64,000 nt of DNA. Origin: Dendrolimus kikuchii (taxonomy: Eukaryota; Arthropoda; Insecta; Lepidoptera; Lasiocampidae). Within the stretch, counting starts at the first letter, position 1. Each line of letters opens with the position of its first letter. The DNA lies in NCBI GenBank assembly GCA_019925095.2, contig CM034413.1, positions 1,856,001 through 1,920,000 of the forward strand, given 5' to 3'. The notes under the pieces were generated by a model. The model made no database searches. It was not told where the DNA came from and saw only the letters and a list, made by a program, of their open reading frames with translations. This document shows, piece after piece, positions 9,726-19,729 of the stretch. Both the position numbers and the translations under genes were made by a program.

Positions 9726-10490
9726 GCACGCTCGCGGTTGACAGCATCATATTTACGGGATAATATCAAGCCTACAAAGGGCGCTATACATTATCGTGAG
9801 AATTTCACGAAAATGCGAAAAAAACACGATAAAATTAATAATTAGTTCATTTTAATTGACACCAATTTCACATTTGTATGAAACAATAATATCTGCATAA
9901 CATGGAAGTTGTGGATGTATTATTTGCAAGGATTCATAACTGAGAACGTATTCCTTGCGTACCCATGACAGTTTTAGTTAAAATTGTGATTAATGTAAAG
10001 CACCCATAGAAAACTTGATGCTAGAGATAATAGTACATTTTAACCGTGTTAAGTTCTTGATGGTTAGTATGAGCTCAAACACACCAAACACGCAAGAACT
10101 GCCACAGTCATAGCCGCCCCTGCGTCCGCATGTTGTACGTGAACAGGCACTTATAGTATCATGAGTTGTTATGGTTCTTTTTTAGATATGGTTTGGTGTT
10201 CAATTAAACCCAGTCACCAGGAGAAATCGAACCCGTAGCTTTATAGTTTGGGGTTAGTATATTAAAAAAAGACTGAAGAAATAATCTAAGCCCTTTATAA
10301 ACATTTGACTGAAGATCAGTTTTATTAACAAAATATGACTTGGCTTATAAATGTTTGCACACACATAATACACAATCCATTTAAAAATCCAATATTCTAA
10401 ATTCTTTACTTAGTATACTAAAATGAGTTTCGTTTCTTTAAAGTCGTCGTTTTATTAATACGCTTTTATTTTTTTATTATTAGCTTCATA
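9726..10490. other. No gene recognised
   Basis: AT-rich sequence without recognisable repeats except possible degenerate fragments. A tRNA-like B-box complement (GAAATCGAACCC, 10224-10235) is isolated and has no partner A box that I can see. Confidence 0.5.
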
Positions 10491-10494
10491 CGTA

Positions 10495-10770
10495 TGTTTG
10501 TAACGGAATCTTTCAAGTTAAATTTGATCGACTTCCCGGTTTCCGATTGAGCTGAAATTTTGCATGTGTATATCGCGTGACAATGCAATAATATGGTACC
10601 ATAGAGCTGATCTGATGATGGAGTCGGAAGGTGGCCATAGGAACTCCTGTACTAAATAAACAAGATTTTGTCTGGGCTAGCACTCTGCTGCTACATGATA
10701 TGCAGGATCTCAAAAGCTTGTGTATAAAAACCTTTTTAAAAAAGCTTATTTTTACATAACGTTCCATTTT
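10495..10770 (-). repeat. Unclassified interspersed repeat
   Basis: GACTTCCCGGTTTCCGATTG then AGCTGAAATTTTGCATG resembles a repeat widely scattered in moth and butterfly genomes. The orientation and superfamily are unknown. The 84-codon frame on the minus strand has no recognisable content. Confidence 0.45.
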
Positions 10771-10850
10771 ATCATAAGAGTGTATTTAATTGTTTTTTCA
10801 AAGTTTCCACGGAGAAGGGAATTAAATCACTAAAAAATGAAAAATAAATA

Positions 10851-11157
10851 ATAGTTAAAAAAAACTAAAAAATACACTTTTATAGAAAATCCAAGTAATA
10901 AATAGAAAATAAATTTGAATTAAAATTAGTGTAAGAAAAAATGATTTTATTGTAAAAAAAAGCGTGGGGTGATTTTCAGGATATTATCAAAATACCCCTT
11001 CTACTGATATCTGTTCATAAAATATTTATAACTATTGATGTCATGCACCCCTCGCTTTTTTTTACAATAAAATAATTTTTTCTTACACTATTTTTAATTC
11101 AAATTTATTTTCTATTTTTTAGTTAGATTTTCTATAAAAGCGTATTTTTTTAACTAT
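10851..11157. repeat. Long palindrome P1, foldback/MITE-like
   Basis: The arms 10851-10971 and 11046-11157 are inverted copies, similar over ~110 bp with a few mismatches and small gaps, separated by ~74 bp. Shared landmarks are TAGAAAATAAATTTGAATTA and GTGTAAGAAAAAATGATTTT. No gene inside. Probably a MITE or foldback element; no certain target duplication was seen. Confidence 0.8.
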
Positions 11158-11309
11158 TTTTATTATAATTAGCACGGTTTTAAAATCAAACACTAATACT
11201 ATTTAAGTCTAGGTCAAATTGAAGACGTTCAAGGAGACCGTCTCGATAGACAGGCAATGACCTTAGTATATGAAAATGTCTATAACTTAAAGCTGCTCCC
11301 TCAGCATAA

Positions 11310-11960
11310 GGATTCGCCTGTAATATAACGTTACAGATTCGAGCGTTACATCAGTGAAGGAGAATCGAGCATTACAATGTGCAACCTGTAATGTTACAGA
11401 TTCGAGCATTGCATCAGTGAAGGAGACTCGAGCATTACAATGTGCAACCTGTAATGTTACAGATTCGAGCATTGCATCAGTGAAGGAGAATCGAGCATTA
11501 CAATGTGCAACCTGTAATGTTACAGATTCGAGCATTGCATCAGTGAAGGAGAATCGAGCATTACAATGTGCAACCTGTAATGTTACAGATTCGAGCATTA
11601 CATCAGTGAAGGAAAATCGAGCATTACAATGTGCAACCTGTAATGTTACAGATTCGAGCATTACATCAGTGAAGGAGAATCGAGCATTACATCAGTGAAG
11701 GAAAATCGAGCATTACAATGTGCAACCTGTAATGTTACAGATTCGAGCATTACAATGTGCAACCTGTAATGTTACAGATTCGAGCATTACATCAGTGAAG
11801 GAGAATCGAGCATTACAATGTGCAACCAGTAATGTTACAGATTCGAGCATTACATCAGTGAAGGAGAATCGAGCATTACAGTGTGCAACCTGTAATGTTA
11901 CAGATTCGAGCATTACATCAGTGAAGTAAAAACGAGCATTACAGTGCGCAACCGTAGTAA
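11310..11960. repeat. 63-bp minisatellite, about 10 units
   Basis: ATTACAATGTGC recurs at 11371, 11434, 11497, 11560, 11623, 11712, 11749, 11812 and 11875 (the last with one change), a period of 63 bp with one 89 and one 37 interval. Each unit is a 26-bp plus a 37-bp module, both starting TCGAGCATTACA. The 37-bp module holds an inverted repeat, CATTACA and TGTAATG. Open frames on both strands follow from the period being 21 codons and are not evidence of a gene. Confidence 0.95.
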
Positions 11961-12352
11961 GTAATACAATTTGTAATATATTGAGACTACTCGCACAGCG
12001 ACCGCTTCTTCTGAGCTTGTGGAATCAACTCAATGCTCAAAATCAAATAATAAATATTTCGTTACAGGCGAATGCTCGGCGGTCAGAGAGGCAGTATCGT
12101 AATGTAATGCTCGAAATAGAATTTTTTGTAAATGTACAGGCGAATGCTTGCGTTGTATGTTTTTATTGTTCTCCTCTTCCTGACAATCCAGATATATCAA
12201 GATTTTGTGCAACAAAATAAATTTTATCTTATTATCTAAATAATTTTTCTTTGATTATTTATTACATCCATCTCTTTTTATAGAGTCTATCGGGTTTATG
12301 GGAAAATTTTCGTTGTTTTACTACTTATTTTATTATTATCTGTTGTTTAGAT

Positions 12353-12910
12353 CAGTGCTTTTCAATCTTTTTGAATACCTACGCGACCCCTTTACAGGTT
12401 GAAAAATCTTGGCGATCCCCTTGGGTCACAGACATTTTATTTTTTGTTATTGCAAGTGTTCCGCAGCCAGGCAGATGGCCCACTAGATGGAAAGCGGTTA
12501 CCATCGCCTATGGACATTTGCAACACCAAAGGTGTTACAAATGCGCTGCTGCTCTCTTTAGGGAGACTGGAACCTGGTCACTAATGCCGGAACACAACTC
12601 AAGGTTGTTCTGGCGGCATACTCTAGACCAGGGGTGGTAGCCATCCAGTCGGGCAAATACCTTACCACCTGACTGTGGGTTGTTTTGTCAAACAGACAAA
12701 AAGTTAGTTATTTAAAAGACAATGTTTATATTTTTTCTCTATTTTGTTACTCATATTCATTATTAGGGCCTTATACTCTGCAAACAGCTGCTGAGCTTAG
12801 ACAGTACCTAAGTACGAGGTAGACATTTAAATTGCATTTTCCCTTTTACCGGCGACCCCTGTGGGTTGCGACCCCCCTAGGGGTCGCAACCCACAGATTG
12901 AAAAACTCTG
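12353..12910. mobile_element. Non-autonomous hAT element with SINE-A inside
   Basis: 558 bp with TIRs CAGTGCTTTTCAATCT and (complement of right end) CAGAGTTTTTCAATCT. A perfect 8-bp target duplication, GTTTAGAT (12345-12352, 12911-12918), is diagnostic of hAT. Near the right end lies an almost perfect ~37-bp palindrome centred on CCCTAGGGG (about 12858-12896). No transposase is encoded. A SINE-A copy occupies 12462-12690. Confidence 0.9.
12462..12690 (-). mobile_element. SINE-A copy in left arm
   Basis: 5'-truncated at the GTGGGTTGTTTTGTC motif, nested in the hAT element. It is the mirror partner of the copy at 13920-14168. Confidence 0.8.
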
Positions 12911-12972
12911 GTTTAGATGTTTATTGATGTAAAACTTCTTTAGAATCGTTGTGATTTGAAACTCCATAAACG

Positions 12973-13632
12973 AAAAAGCGACACTAAAAAGGGATAAATA
13001 CATAAACCTATAGGACTAAGCCTGCGAGAGAATGAGATAGAATGCTTTGAAGTTTCTCGTTAATAATTCAAATGTCGCGTTTTAAAGCTTAAATATATTA
13101 TAACGATATGAAATGTGACGTCACGAAATTTAGAATCCCTCCCACCCTTTGTCACTTTGTTTCACTTCTACTGCGTGTGAACTACATACACACATACACA
13201 CACATTTTTTTTTGCTTATATATATATTTATTGCTAGTTTCCTGTTTTTATACTACATTCACAAAACACTTTGTTGTGATATATATGACCTTATTGTATT
13301 GATTCGATATTGATTGTAACCACTTTCCATCAGGCGGGCCGTCTGGCTGTCTGCTGAACTTATGCAATAAAGAAAATGGCCTTGACACAAACAGACAGAC
13401 AAACGGATATCCGAACATGATTTTAAAAGGAATTAATTACTATTAGATTATCTACAGAACCCAAGAATATTTTTTTAATTCCTATCAGAAAAGTTACGGA
13501 ACCCTATAGTATTTTTTTTTAACACAAAACAAACCGACTTCACACCAAAGAAGAAATATTTAACCGACAACAGTTTTTACAACATCTCGAATTTTTGACG
13601 AGAAAGAATACATTTTCCTGCGGCAGGGCGTT
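12973..13632. other. Spacer between the inverted arms
   Basis: No gene. It contains a 59-bp LINE-H/SINE-A 3' end (13317-13375, AACCACTTTCCATCAGGCGG onward) and a short EL-S-like piece (13500-13560). Confidence 0.6.
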
Positions 13633-13919
13633 CGTTTATGGAGTTTCAAATCACAATGATTCTAAAGAAGTTTTAGTTCAATAAACATCTAAACTTGAGT
13701 TTTTCAATCTGTGGATCACGACCCCTAGGGGGTCGCAGAGCCTTGCTTGGGGGTCGCCGACAAAAGGGAAAGAGCAATTTAAATTTCTACCTCGTACTTA
13801 GGTACTTTCTAAGCTCAGCAGCTTTTTGCAGAGTATAAGGCCCTAATAATTAATATGAGTAACAAAATAGAGAAAAAATATAAACGTAGTCTTTTGTATT
13901 ACTAACTGTTGTCTGTATG

Positions 13920-14168
13920 ACAAAACAACCCACAGTCAAGTGGTAGGGTATTTGCATGACTGGATGGCTATCACCCCTGGTCTAAAGTATGTCGCCATAA
14001 CAAGCTTGAGTTGTGTTCCGGCATTAGTGGCCAGGTTCCAGTCTTCCTTAAGAGAGCAGCAGCGCATTTGTAACACCTTTGGTGTTGCAAATGCCTATAG
14101 GCGATGGTAACCGTTTTCCATCAAGCGGGCAGTCTGCCTGTCTGCTGAACTCGTGCCATGAAAAAAAA
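13920..14168 (+). mobile_element. SINE-A copy in right arm
   Basis: Mirror of 12462-12690. Ends in CGTGCCATG and a poly(A) run, and passes straight into EL-S sequence at 14165. Confidence 0.8.
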
Positions 14169-14645
14169 GTCGGTGTCAAGTAACACATAAAAGAACAACA
14201 ACAAATGTTACAAAATATAGCAATTTTTATGTTTTACTTGACAGCGACTTCGAGAAGTTGTAGAAAGAAGTCGGCTAAATATTAATTTTTGATTTTTAGT
14301 GTGAAGTCGGCTTTGTTTTTGTTGGAAAAAAAATTACTTACGCAAATACTTCAATAGCTTTAGAAATAATATATTAAGCACCTGTAGAAATTGTACAACT
14401 GGCACGCGTATACAAATTATCATTCTTAAATGTATATCCTCTTCAATAAAGTTTGCTCTCGATTTCCTTGCGATCCACAAATCAGATCCTGACATGGTAA
14501 CAATGGGATCAATTCGAAAGTATAACCTTTTGATTAAAAAATAACAGTTGAAAATCGGTCTACAATTGACGGAGAAATCGAGTAACGAACATACAAAAAA
14601 AAACAGACGAATCGACAACTTCCTCCCTTTTGAAGTCGGTTAAAA
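14165..14645 (+). mobile_element. EL-S repeat, uninterrupted copy
   Basis: The reference copy for EL-S. It starts near AAGTCGGTGTCAAGTAACAC and ends CCCTTTTGAAGTCGGTTAAA. Tandem GAAGTCGG motifs occur at the start and the middle. The 94-codon minus-strand frame inside shows no recognisable domain. Confidence 0.58.
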
Positions 14646-14879
14646 GGCATAATAATACCGGGATCAAAAGTGAATTTGGAATTCAAAAAATAAAAGAACA
14701 AAGTCACAAAGATGTTATTTCAAATGGTTTACACAGTTGAAAGAGCAGAGCATTAATTAACAAGCATTAGCTCCGTTACCTTATCGCGAGTCCCTTACAT
14801 ATATTTTTTTCTACGAAGGTTCTGTACATTTTATAAACACAAATTCAAATTCAAAAGTTTTTATTCAAAATAAGTTCCC

Positions 14880-15197
14880 CTTTTTTTTTTTATTGCAGGA
14901 GTTCAGCAGACAGGCAGACGGCCCACTTGATGGAAAGCGGTTACCATCGCCTATGGACATTTGCAACACCAAAGGTGCTACAAATGCGCTGCTGCTCTCT
15001 TAAAGGAGACTGGAACCTGGTCACTAATACCGGAACACAACACAAGGTTGTTATGGCGGCATATTCTGGACCAGGGGTGGTCGCCATCCAGTCGAGCAAA
15101 TACTCTACCACCTGGCTGTGGGTTTTTTAGTCGCCTCTTACGACAGGCCGCCGAGCCGCAGGAAATTGTATTCTTTCTCCGTTCCTGCACGGATAAA
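14880..15197 (-). mobile_element. SINE-A copy, full length
   Basis: Complete from the complement of TTTATCCGTGCAGGAACGG (15180-15197) to the poly(A) (poly(T) at 14880-14892). Nested in the CR1-A 3' UTR. Confidence 0.88.
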
Positions 15198-15368
15198 CAC
15201 TGGAGAACACTTTTTGAAGGTCATACATATAGATTAAAATTTAATTTTACTTCCTAGTCTATGTATGTACACCGCTTTGCAACGTGTTATTGCTGTTAAT
15301 GAGAAGAAGCGGCAAGAAACTCCCCAGCAACACGTCTAGCTAAATATTGTTTTTCTTTATATTTCTTA

Positions 15369-15651
15369 CATACATACATAACTTGACGCCAGTTCCCTTG
15401 CAGGGTAGGCACAAACAACAGAGCGCCATTCAGGCTTATTCTTACACACCTCACTTGCTTCTTTGACATTCATAGCTCTTATGATGCACGCTCGTCTGTT
15501 CTTAAGGCTCCTGACATCACCTTCTGCTAGTACACGATCAATTTGATCATGGAAGGTGTGTCGTGGCCTTCCACGACTTCTGCATCCATCCACTTTTGTA
15601 TTGTATATCTGTTTAGTCATTCTTTCATTATGCATTCTTTCCACATATATT
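15369..15651 (-). mobile_element. RTE-A LINE 3' end, copy 5
   Basis: Flanked by the 11-bp duplication TATATTTCTTA (15358-15368, 15652-15662). The open frame RMHNERMTKQIYNTKVDGCR to AYPAREL is intact for 92 codons but lacks the RT domain. Confidence 0.92.
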
Positions 15652-15757
15652 TATATTTCTTATTCTATTTATATCTCAAGTTCTTTTTTTTATAAGTGTT
15701 ATACAGAAGTATGTTACAGAATTACTTTTTGAAGAATTAATGGAGTTGTAGCAAAGA

Positions 15758-15832
15758 CTAAATGGCACTCTGTTGATCGTGCCTACCCCGCAAGGGAACT
15801 GGCGTGAAGTTATGTATGTATGTATGTATGTA
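15758..15832 (+). mobile_element. RTE-A 75-bp micro-insertion, copy 6
   Basis: Only the last ~17 codons plus the ATGT tail, but with a perfect 11-bp duplication TGTAGCAAAGA (15747-15757, 15833-15843). It is a genuine target-primed insertion and not a deletion remnant. Confidence 0.9.
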
Positions 15833-16018
15833 TGTAGCAAAGAGTGCATACTCAATAAGACCAAGACACAATAAAAGGAAAGAAAAATATTATTATAGTT
15901 ATAATAATGACATGACGTACTAAAATGTTATGCTGCAATATGTCTCCATAAATTCCTTATAAGCTTGGCAAGATAAAAACGGTATACAAAATATAGCATA
16001 AGAGGTCGGAGCGAGCTG

Positions 16019-16381
16019 CTATGTAAATGAATTTTTGTCATTTAAGTATTCTTCAATAGTGTAGTATCCCTTTTTTAGCGAGATACTTTTTAATTCGGTT
16101 TTTAATTTAGTGAAAGGCAGATCTAACATTTCACTCGGAATCTTGTTGAAGAAGCGTATACCAACCCCCAAGAAAGAGGACAGTACTTTTTGTAATCTAA
16201 AAGATGGCAATATCAGACTATTACATATTATCATGCATGTTTCTCGTGAGGGTAGGTAGTGACGATCGACCTCCACTTGCGACGATCTAAAGCGGCTCCA
16301 AACCCAGTTACTGGTGGGTAGTTGCCCACTGAGTTGCAGCTGGGCTAAAGAGGTATAACCACGAGGCCCTAACCTCCTCAT
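16019..16381 (-). pseudogene. CR1-A reverse transcriptase, C-terminal ~120 codons
   Basis: The frame includes HYLPSRETCM, LILPSFRLQKVLSSFLGVGI and the terminal GYYTIEEYLNDKNSFT, extending ~55 codons further 5' than copy 1. The pattern (Y)LP(S/T)R..........L..P..RL.K is the segment between RT and C-terminus in CR1-like LINEs. The upstream part (MRRLGPRGYTSLAQL...) is uncertain. Confidence 0.68.
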
Positions 16382-16456
16382 TATAGATAACGAGGAAGAA
16401 GACCCTGGAGAGAGCAGACGGGGACTCTTGGGCTTAAAATGTAATCAGTTGAGATA

Positions 16457-16721
16457 AAAGAATGTCTAAACAGGTATACAATGCAAAAGTGGATGGATGC
16501 AGAAGTCGTGGAAGGCCGCGACACACCTTCCATGATCAAATTGATCGCGTACTAGCAGAAGGTGATGTCAGGAGCCTTAAGAACAGACGAGCGTGCATGA
16601 CAAGAGTTATGAATGTCAAAGAAGCAAGTGAGGTGTGTAAGAATAAGACTAAATGGCGCTCTGTCGATCGTGCCTACCCCGCAAGGGAACTGGCGTGAAG
16701 TTATGCATGTATGTATGTATG
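16457..16721 (+). mobile_element. RTE-A LINE 3' end, copy 7
   Basis: 10-bp duplication AGTTGAGATA (16447-16456, 16722-16731). Encodes KQVYNAKVDGCRSRGRPRHT to AYPARELA in an intact 78-codon frame. Confidence 0.92.
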
Positions 16722-16756
16722 AGTTGAGATATGGCTAAAACAGCGTTATTTTACAG

Positions 16757-17062
16757 CGTTTTATCCGTGCAGGAACGGAGACAGAATACAATTTCCTGCG
16801 GCTGGGCGGCCTGTCGTAAGAGGCGACAAAAACCCACAGCCAGGTGGTAGGGTATTTACCCGACTGGATGGCTACCACCCCTGGTCTAGAGTATGCCGCT
16901 ATAACAGCCTTGAGTTGTGTTCCGGCATTAGTGACCACCCTTAAGAGAGCAGCAGCGCATTTGTAGCATGCTTGGTGTTGCAAATGTCTATAGGCGAGGG
17001 TAACCGGTTTTATCAAGTGGGCCGTCTGCTTGTCTGCTGAACTCCTGTTATAAAAATAAAAA
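16757..17062 (+). mobile_element. SINE-A copy
   Basis: Complete at the 5' end (TTTTATCCGTGCAGGAACGG). About 20 bp is lost around GTGACCACCCTTAAG. Ends GTTATAAAAATAAAAA. Confidence 0.85.
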
Positions 17063-17631
17063 CTTGAGAGGTGTCAAGGGACACCCGGATGGAACGAAGT
17101 TCCTTCTAAAAAATAACTAATTCTACTCCATTACTACTGTGATCTTCACTAGAAGCTACGTAAGGTGAAAATAGTACGACCACCAGTCGAAGCTGCATAT
17201 GGTAAAAAATAAAAAGTGTCGTGACAACTTTTCGTAAGAATTTTTTCCGTCTAGCCCCCTTTCACAACGCGCGATAAGGAACTTCGTTCCAAAAATCTAT
17301 TACAAAATGGAAAACATACAAATAAAAAAACCCTAAATTCTATTTGGAAGAAGAAAGAAAACTTAAAAATATAATGTCAACTAAACTACGCTATCGATTA
17401 TCATCACTCATTTATATGAATGAATATCAAACAATCAATAACATAAAAAAATATCACACGATTAATTTATTAAAAAAAAACAACAATTATAAAACATATT
17501 AATATTAAAAAAAAATCAGGAATCTTTGGGACACCCGACAGAAGTGATAAGTTAAACTAATCTAAGGGAACATGTAAGCATGTAAAGTGGAATGCTAGGT
17601 AAGCAGAATGCAGCGAAATAGGTAAGCGAAT
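17063..17631. other. AT-rich stretch with a mirrored motif
   Basis: No gene. GGAACGAAGTTCCTT (17091-17105) and its complement (17276-17290) bracket 170 bp, a possible small TIR element. GACACCCGACAGAAGTGATA at about 17530 belongs to the family at 18140-18420. Confidence 0.5.
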
Positions 17632-17954
17632 TTATCCGTGCAGGAACGGAGAAAGTATACGATTTCCTGCGGCCGGGCGGCCTGTCGTAAGAGGCGACTA
17701 AACAACCCACAGCCAGGTGGTAGGGCATTTGCCCGACTGGATGGCTACCACCCCTGGTCTAGAGCATGCCGCCATAACAACTTTGAGTTGTATTCCGGCA
17801 TTAGTGACCAGGTTCCAGTTTCCCTTAAGAGAGCAGCAGCACATTTGTAGCAACTTTGGTGTTGCAAATGTCCATAGGCGATGGTAACCGCTTTCCATCA
17901 AGTGGGCCGTCTGCCTGTCTGCTGTTCTCCTGCAATTAAAAAAAAAAAAAAAAT
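17632..17954 (+). mobile_element. SINE-A reference copy
   Basis: The best full copy of a ~320-bp family with 19 members here. 5' start TTTATCCGTGCAGGAACGG; middle AGAGGCGACTAAACAACC and GAGTTGTATTCCGGCATTAG; 3' module GGTGTTGCAAATGTCCATAG to CTCCTGCAATT plus poly(A). Uniform 5' ends and the poly(A) tail suggest a SINE or a short non-autonomous LINE derivative; no clear pol III promoter was found. The 3' module matches LINE-H (9595-9725). A ~70-codon frame recurs in many copies but starts with GTG and has no recognisable domain. Confidence 0.85.
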
Positions 17955-18024
17955 GCATCGTGCGAGAAATATGAAAGGCGGGCGACCACTGCGAGCCGAC
18001 CCGTGCGTGAGTAAGGTTGTCGCT

Positions 18025-18080
18025 TTTGGGGTAATAAATTTAAATTCTAACAATCGACTTTTAAATTACCCCAAACCTCA
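18025..18080. repeat. Small hairpin
   Basis: TTTGGGGTAATAAATTTAA and TTTTAAATTACCCCAAA form an imperfect stem around a short loop. It may be a remnant of a foldback element. Confidence 0.5.
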
Positions 18081-18139
18081 ATCGCGGCGACGAGTACGCA
18101 CCGCCGCGAAAGTTAGTCCAGTAGTTTTTCCGTGATCGC

Positions 18140-18420
18140 TGAACAGACCGACTGGCGCCGTAACGCGTGACGTAACGAAGTAGTTTACCCTCCCATAAGA
18201 AGTTATCACTTCAAAAAGACGGTGTGCGTCTCGGAAGGCCCGACAGAAGTGCTAACTTAAACTAATCTAACGTGAAGGAAAGGGAAGCCAGACAGACTGG
18301 CGCCGTAACGTTACGTAGTTACGTAACGAAGCGGTTTAACCTCCCATAAGAAGTTATCACTTCAAAATATGTGCGTCTCCGGACGCCCGACAGAAGTGAT
18401 AACTTAAACTAATAACTTAA
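18140..18420. repeat. ~148-bp tandem duplication, GTAACG-rich
   Basis: Two units start at GACTGGCGCCGTAACG (about 18150 and 18297). Each has CTCCCATAAGAAGTTATCAC and then GACAGAAGTG(A/C)TAACTTAAA, which are mutually inverted (AAGTTATCACTT and its complement). A third partial unit is at 18706-18790. It looks like a small DNA element duplicated in tandem. Confidence 0.65.
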
Positions 18421-18784
18421 GTTGAACTATTTAATATTTAAATTGTTTAGAAAAGCTTCGGTTATTACTTAAATTTGTGTATATTAATATAATGATGTAA
18501 GGAAAGGTTATTTATTAATAAAATCTTTCATTGATTATAAAATATATTTTATTCTTAGTTACAATTCTTGAATATGTACATTAGAATTTTGTGTTTGTAC
18601 ATTATTAGTATCATTATTTAATCTAATTACCGAAATACGTCTAGCACTGTGGGTTAGAGTGAGAGAGGAGGAGCCTGCCTACCGCTGCTGTACGCCTGAG
18701 AGAAAGGGAAGCCAGACCGATTGGCACCGTAACGCGTTACGTAACGAAGTGGTTTACCCTCCCATAAGAAGTTATCACTTCAAA

Positions 18785-19045
18785 AAATACCATTGCTTTA
18801 TACTGCACACATGTAATATGTCCGCGCGGCCGCGTGGACAGAATTTCCTAGAATCAGCTTGTACTATAAATCCCTAACACCTGGCTAATGATTATAATAC
18901 AACAATAGGCCGTTTGCCAATAAGTAAACAAAAGAAGACGACCATAAAAGAATTCAAATAGTTCAAATGCCGATGGGTAATAGATGTGCTTTGTTTCAGA
19001 TATGCAGGTGGATTTTGTGTTTGTCGGAACCTGAGTTGTAACAAT
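18785..19045 (+). mobile_element. MITE-T copy, 3' half
   Basis: Starts at ATTGCTTTATACTGCACAC and runs to TTGTAACAATATTATG, the family's 3' TIR. Confidence 0.72.
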
Positions 19046-19071
19046 ATTATGCACAAATACATATGTTAGTG

Positions 19072-19220
19072 TAAAAGCCCGAACTACGGTAAATCCTAGG
19101 ATTAACCAACAGGACTTGGTAAATGTCCGAATTTATTTAAAATGAAAAGTTTTTTCGGGCTTTTACCATCAGAGCGTAGTAAATCTTAGGATTAACCAAT
19201 ACGAGTTGGTAAATGATGAA
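19072..19220. repeat. Inverted/direct repeat cluster
   Basis: TAAAAGCCCGAA (about 19074) and TTCGGGCTTTTA (about 19157) face each other. A 42-bp motif containing TAGGATTAACCAA occurs twice, ~95 bp apart. Probably a small TIR element of unknown family. Confidence 0.55.
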
Positions 19221-19271
19221 GCCGCTCACTAATTAAGCCAACATAAGCTATTATAATCAGTGGTTATTTGT

Positions 19272-19729
19272 ACATACATACATACATACATAACTTCACG
19301 CCAGTTCCCTTGCGGGGTAGGCACGAACAACAGAGCGCCATTTAGGCTTATTCTTACACACCTCACTTGCTTCTTTGACATTCATAACTCTTGTCATATA
19401 CGCTCGTCTGTACTTAAGGCTCCTGACATCACCTTCTGCTAGTACACGATCAATTCGATCATGGAAGGTGTGTCGTGGCTTTCCACGACTTCTGTATCCA
19501 TCCACTTTTGCATTGTATATCTGTTTAGTCATTCTTTCATCGTGCATTCTTTCCACATGCCCGAACCACCGGAGCATTCTTTTTCTTACCTTCACCCCGA
19601 CACTCTCTTTCTTACTTCGGTATTACGAACGCGGTCCGCGAGCGTCACTCCGCAGATTTTGCGCAGTGCTCGCATCTCGACCGCGTTTACTCTACTTTCA
19701 TGCCTTCCACGACTTCTGCATCCATCTAC
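19272..19729 (-). mobile_element. RTE-A LINE 3' end, copy 8, with rearranged 5' end
   Basis: 12-bp duplication GTGGTTATTTGT (19260-19271, 19730-19741). Sense 5' end: 28 bp of a downstream RTE-A segment (GATGGATGCAGAAGTCGTGG) is joined to the ATGAAAGTAGAGTAAACGCG segment. This is an extra out-of-order piece inside a clean insertion. Confidence 0.9.

Larger units (their letters stand above)
12462..14168. repeat. Large inverted duplication (arms ~0.5 kb)
   Basis: Left arm 12462-12972 and right arm 13633-14168 are reverse complements, moderately diverged, separated by ~660 bp. The copied segment includes the SINE-A, the right part of the hAT element with its end, and 54 bp of flank beyond the target duplication. 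Duplicated flank means inversion of one locus and not two separate insertions. Confidence 0.82.
14842..16222 (-). mobile_element. CR1-A LINE 3' end, copy 2, with three nested insertions
   Basis: The inverse-orientation relative of 4555-5645. The TTCAAA hexamer tail is at 14842-14862. It is interrupted by SINE-A (14880-15197) and by RTE-A twice (15369-15651 and 15758-15832). Removing them gives a sequence colinear with copy 1. Confidence 0.78.

Noticed and set aside
11287..11929. Repetitive proteins on both strands of the minisatellite
   Set aside because: The 63-bp period is a multiple of three, so open frames repeat automatically; both strands being open argues against coding.
17638..17850. 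Recurrent ~70-codon frame in SINE-A (QERRKNTISCGRAACRKRR)
   Set aside because: Starts at GTG, has no recognisable domain, and is broken in many copies. Shared ancestry explains its recurrence.
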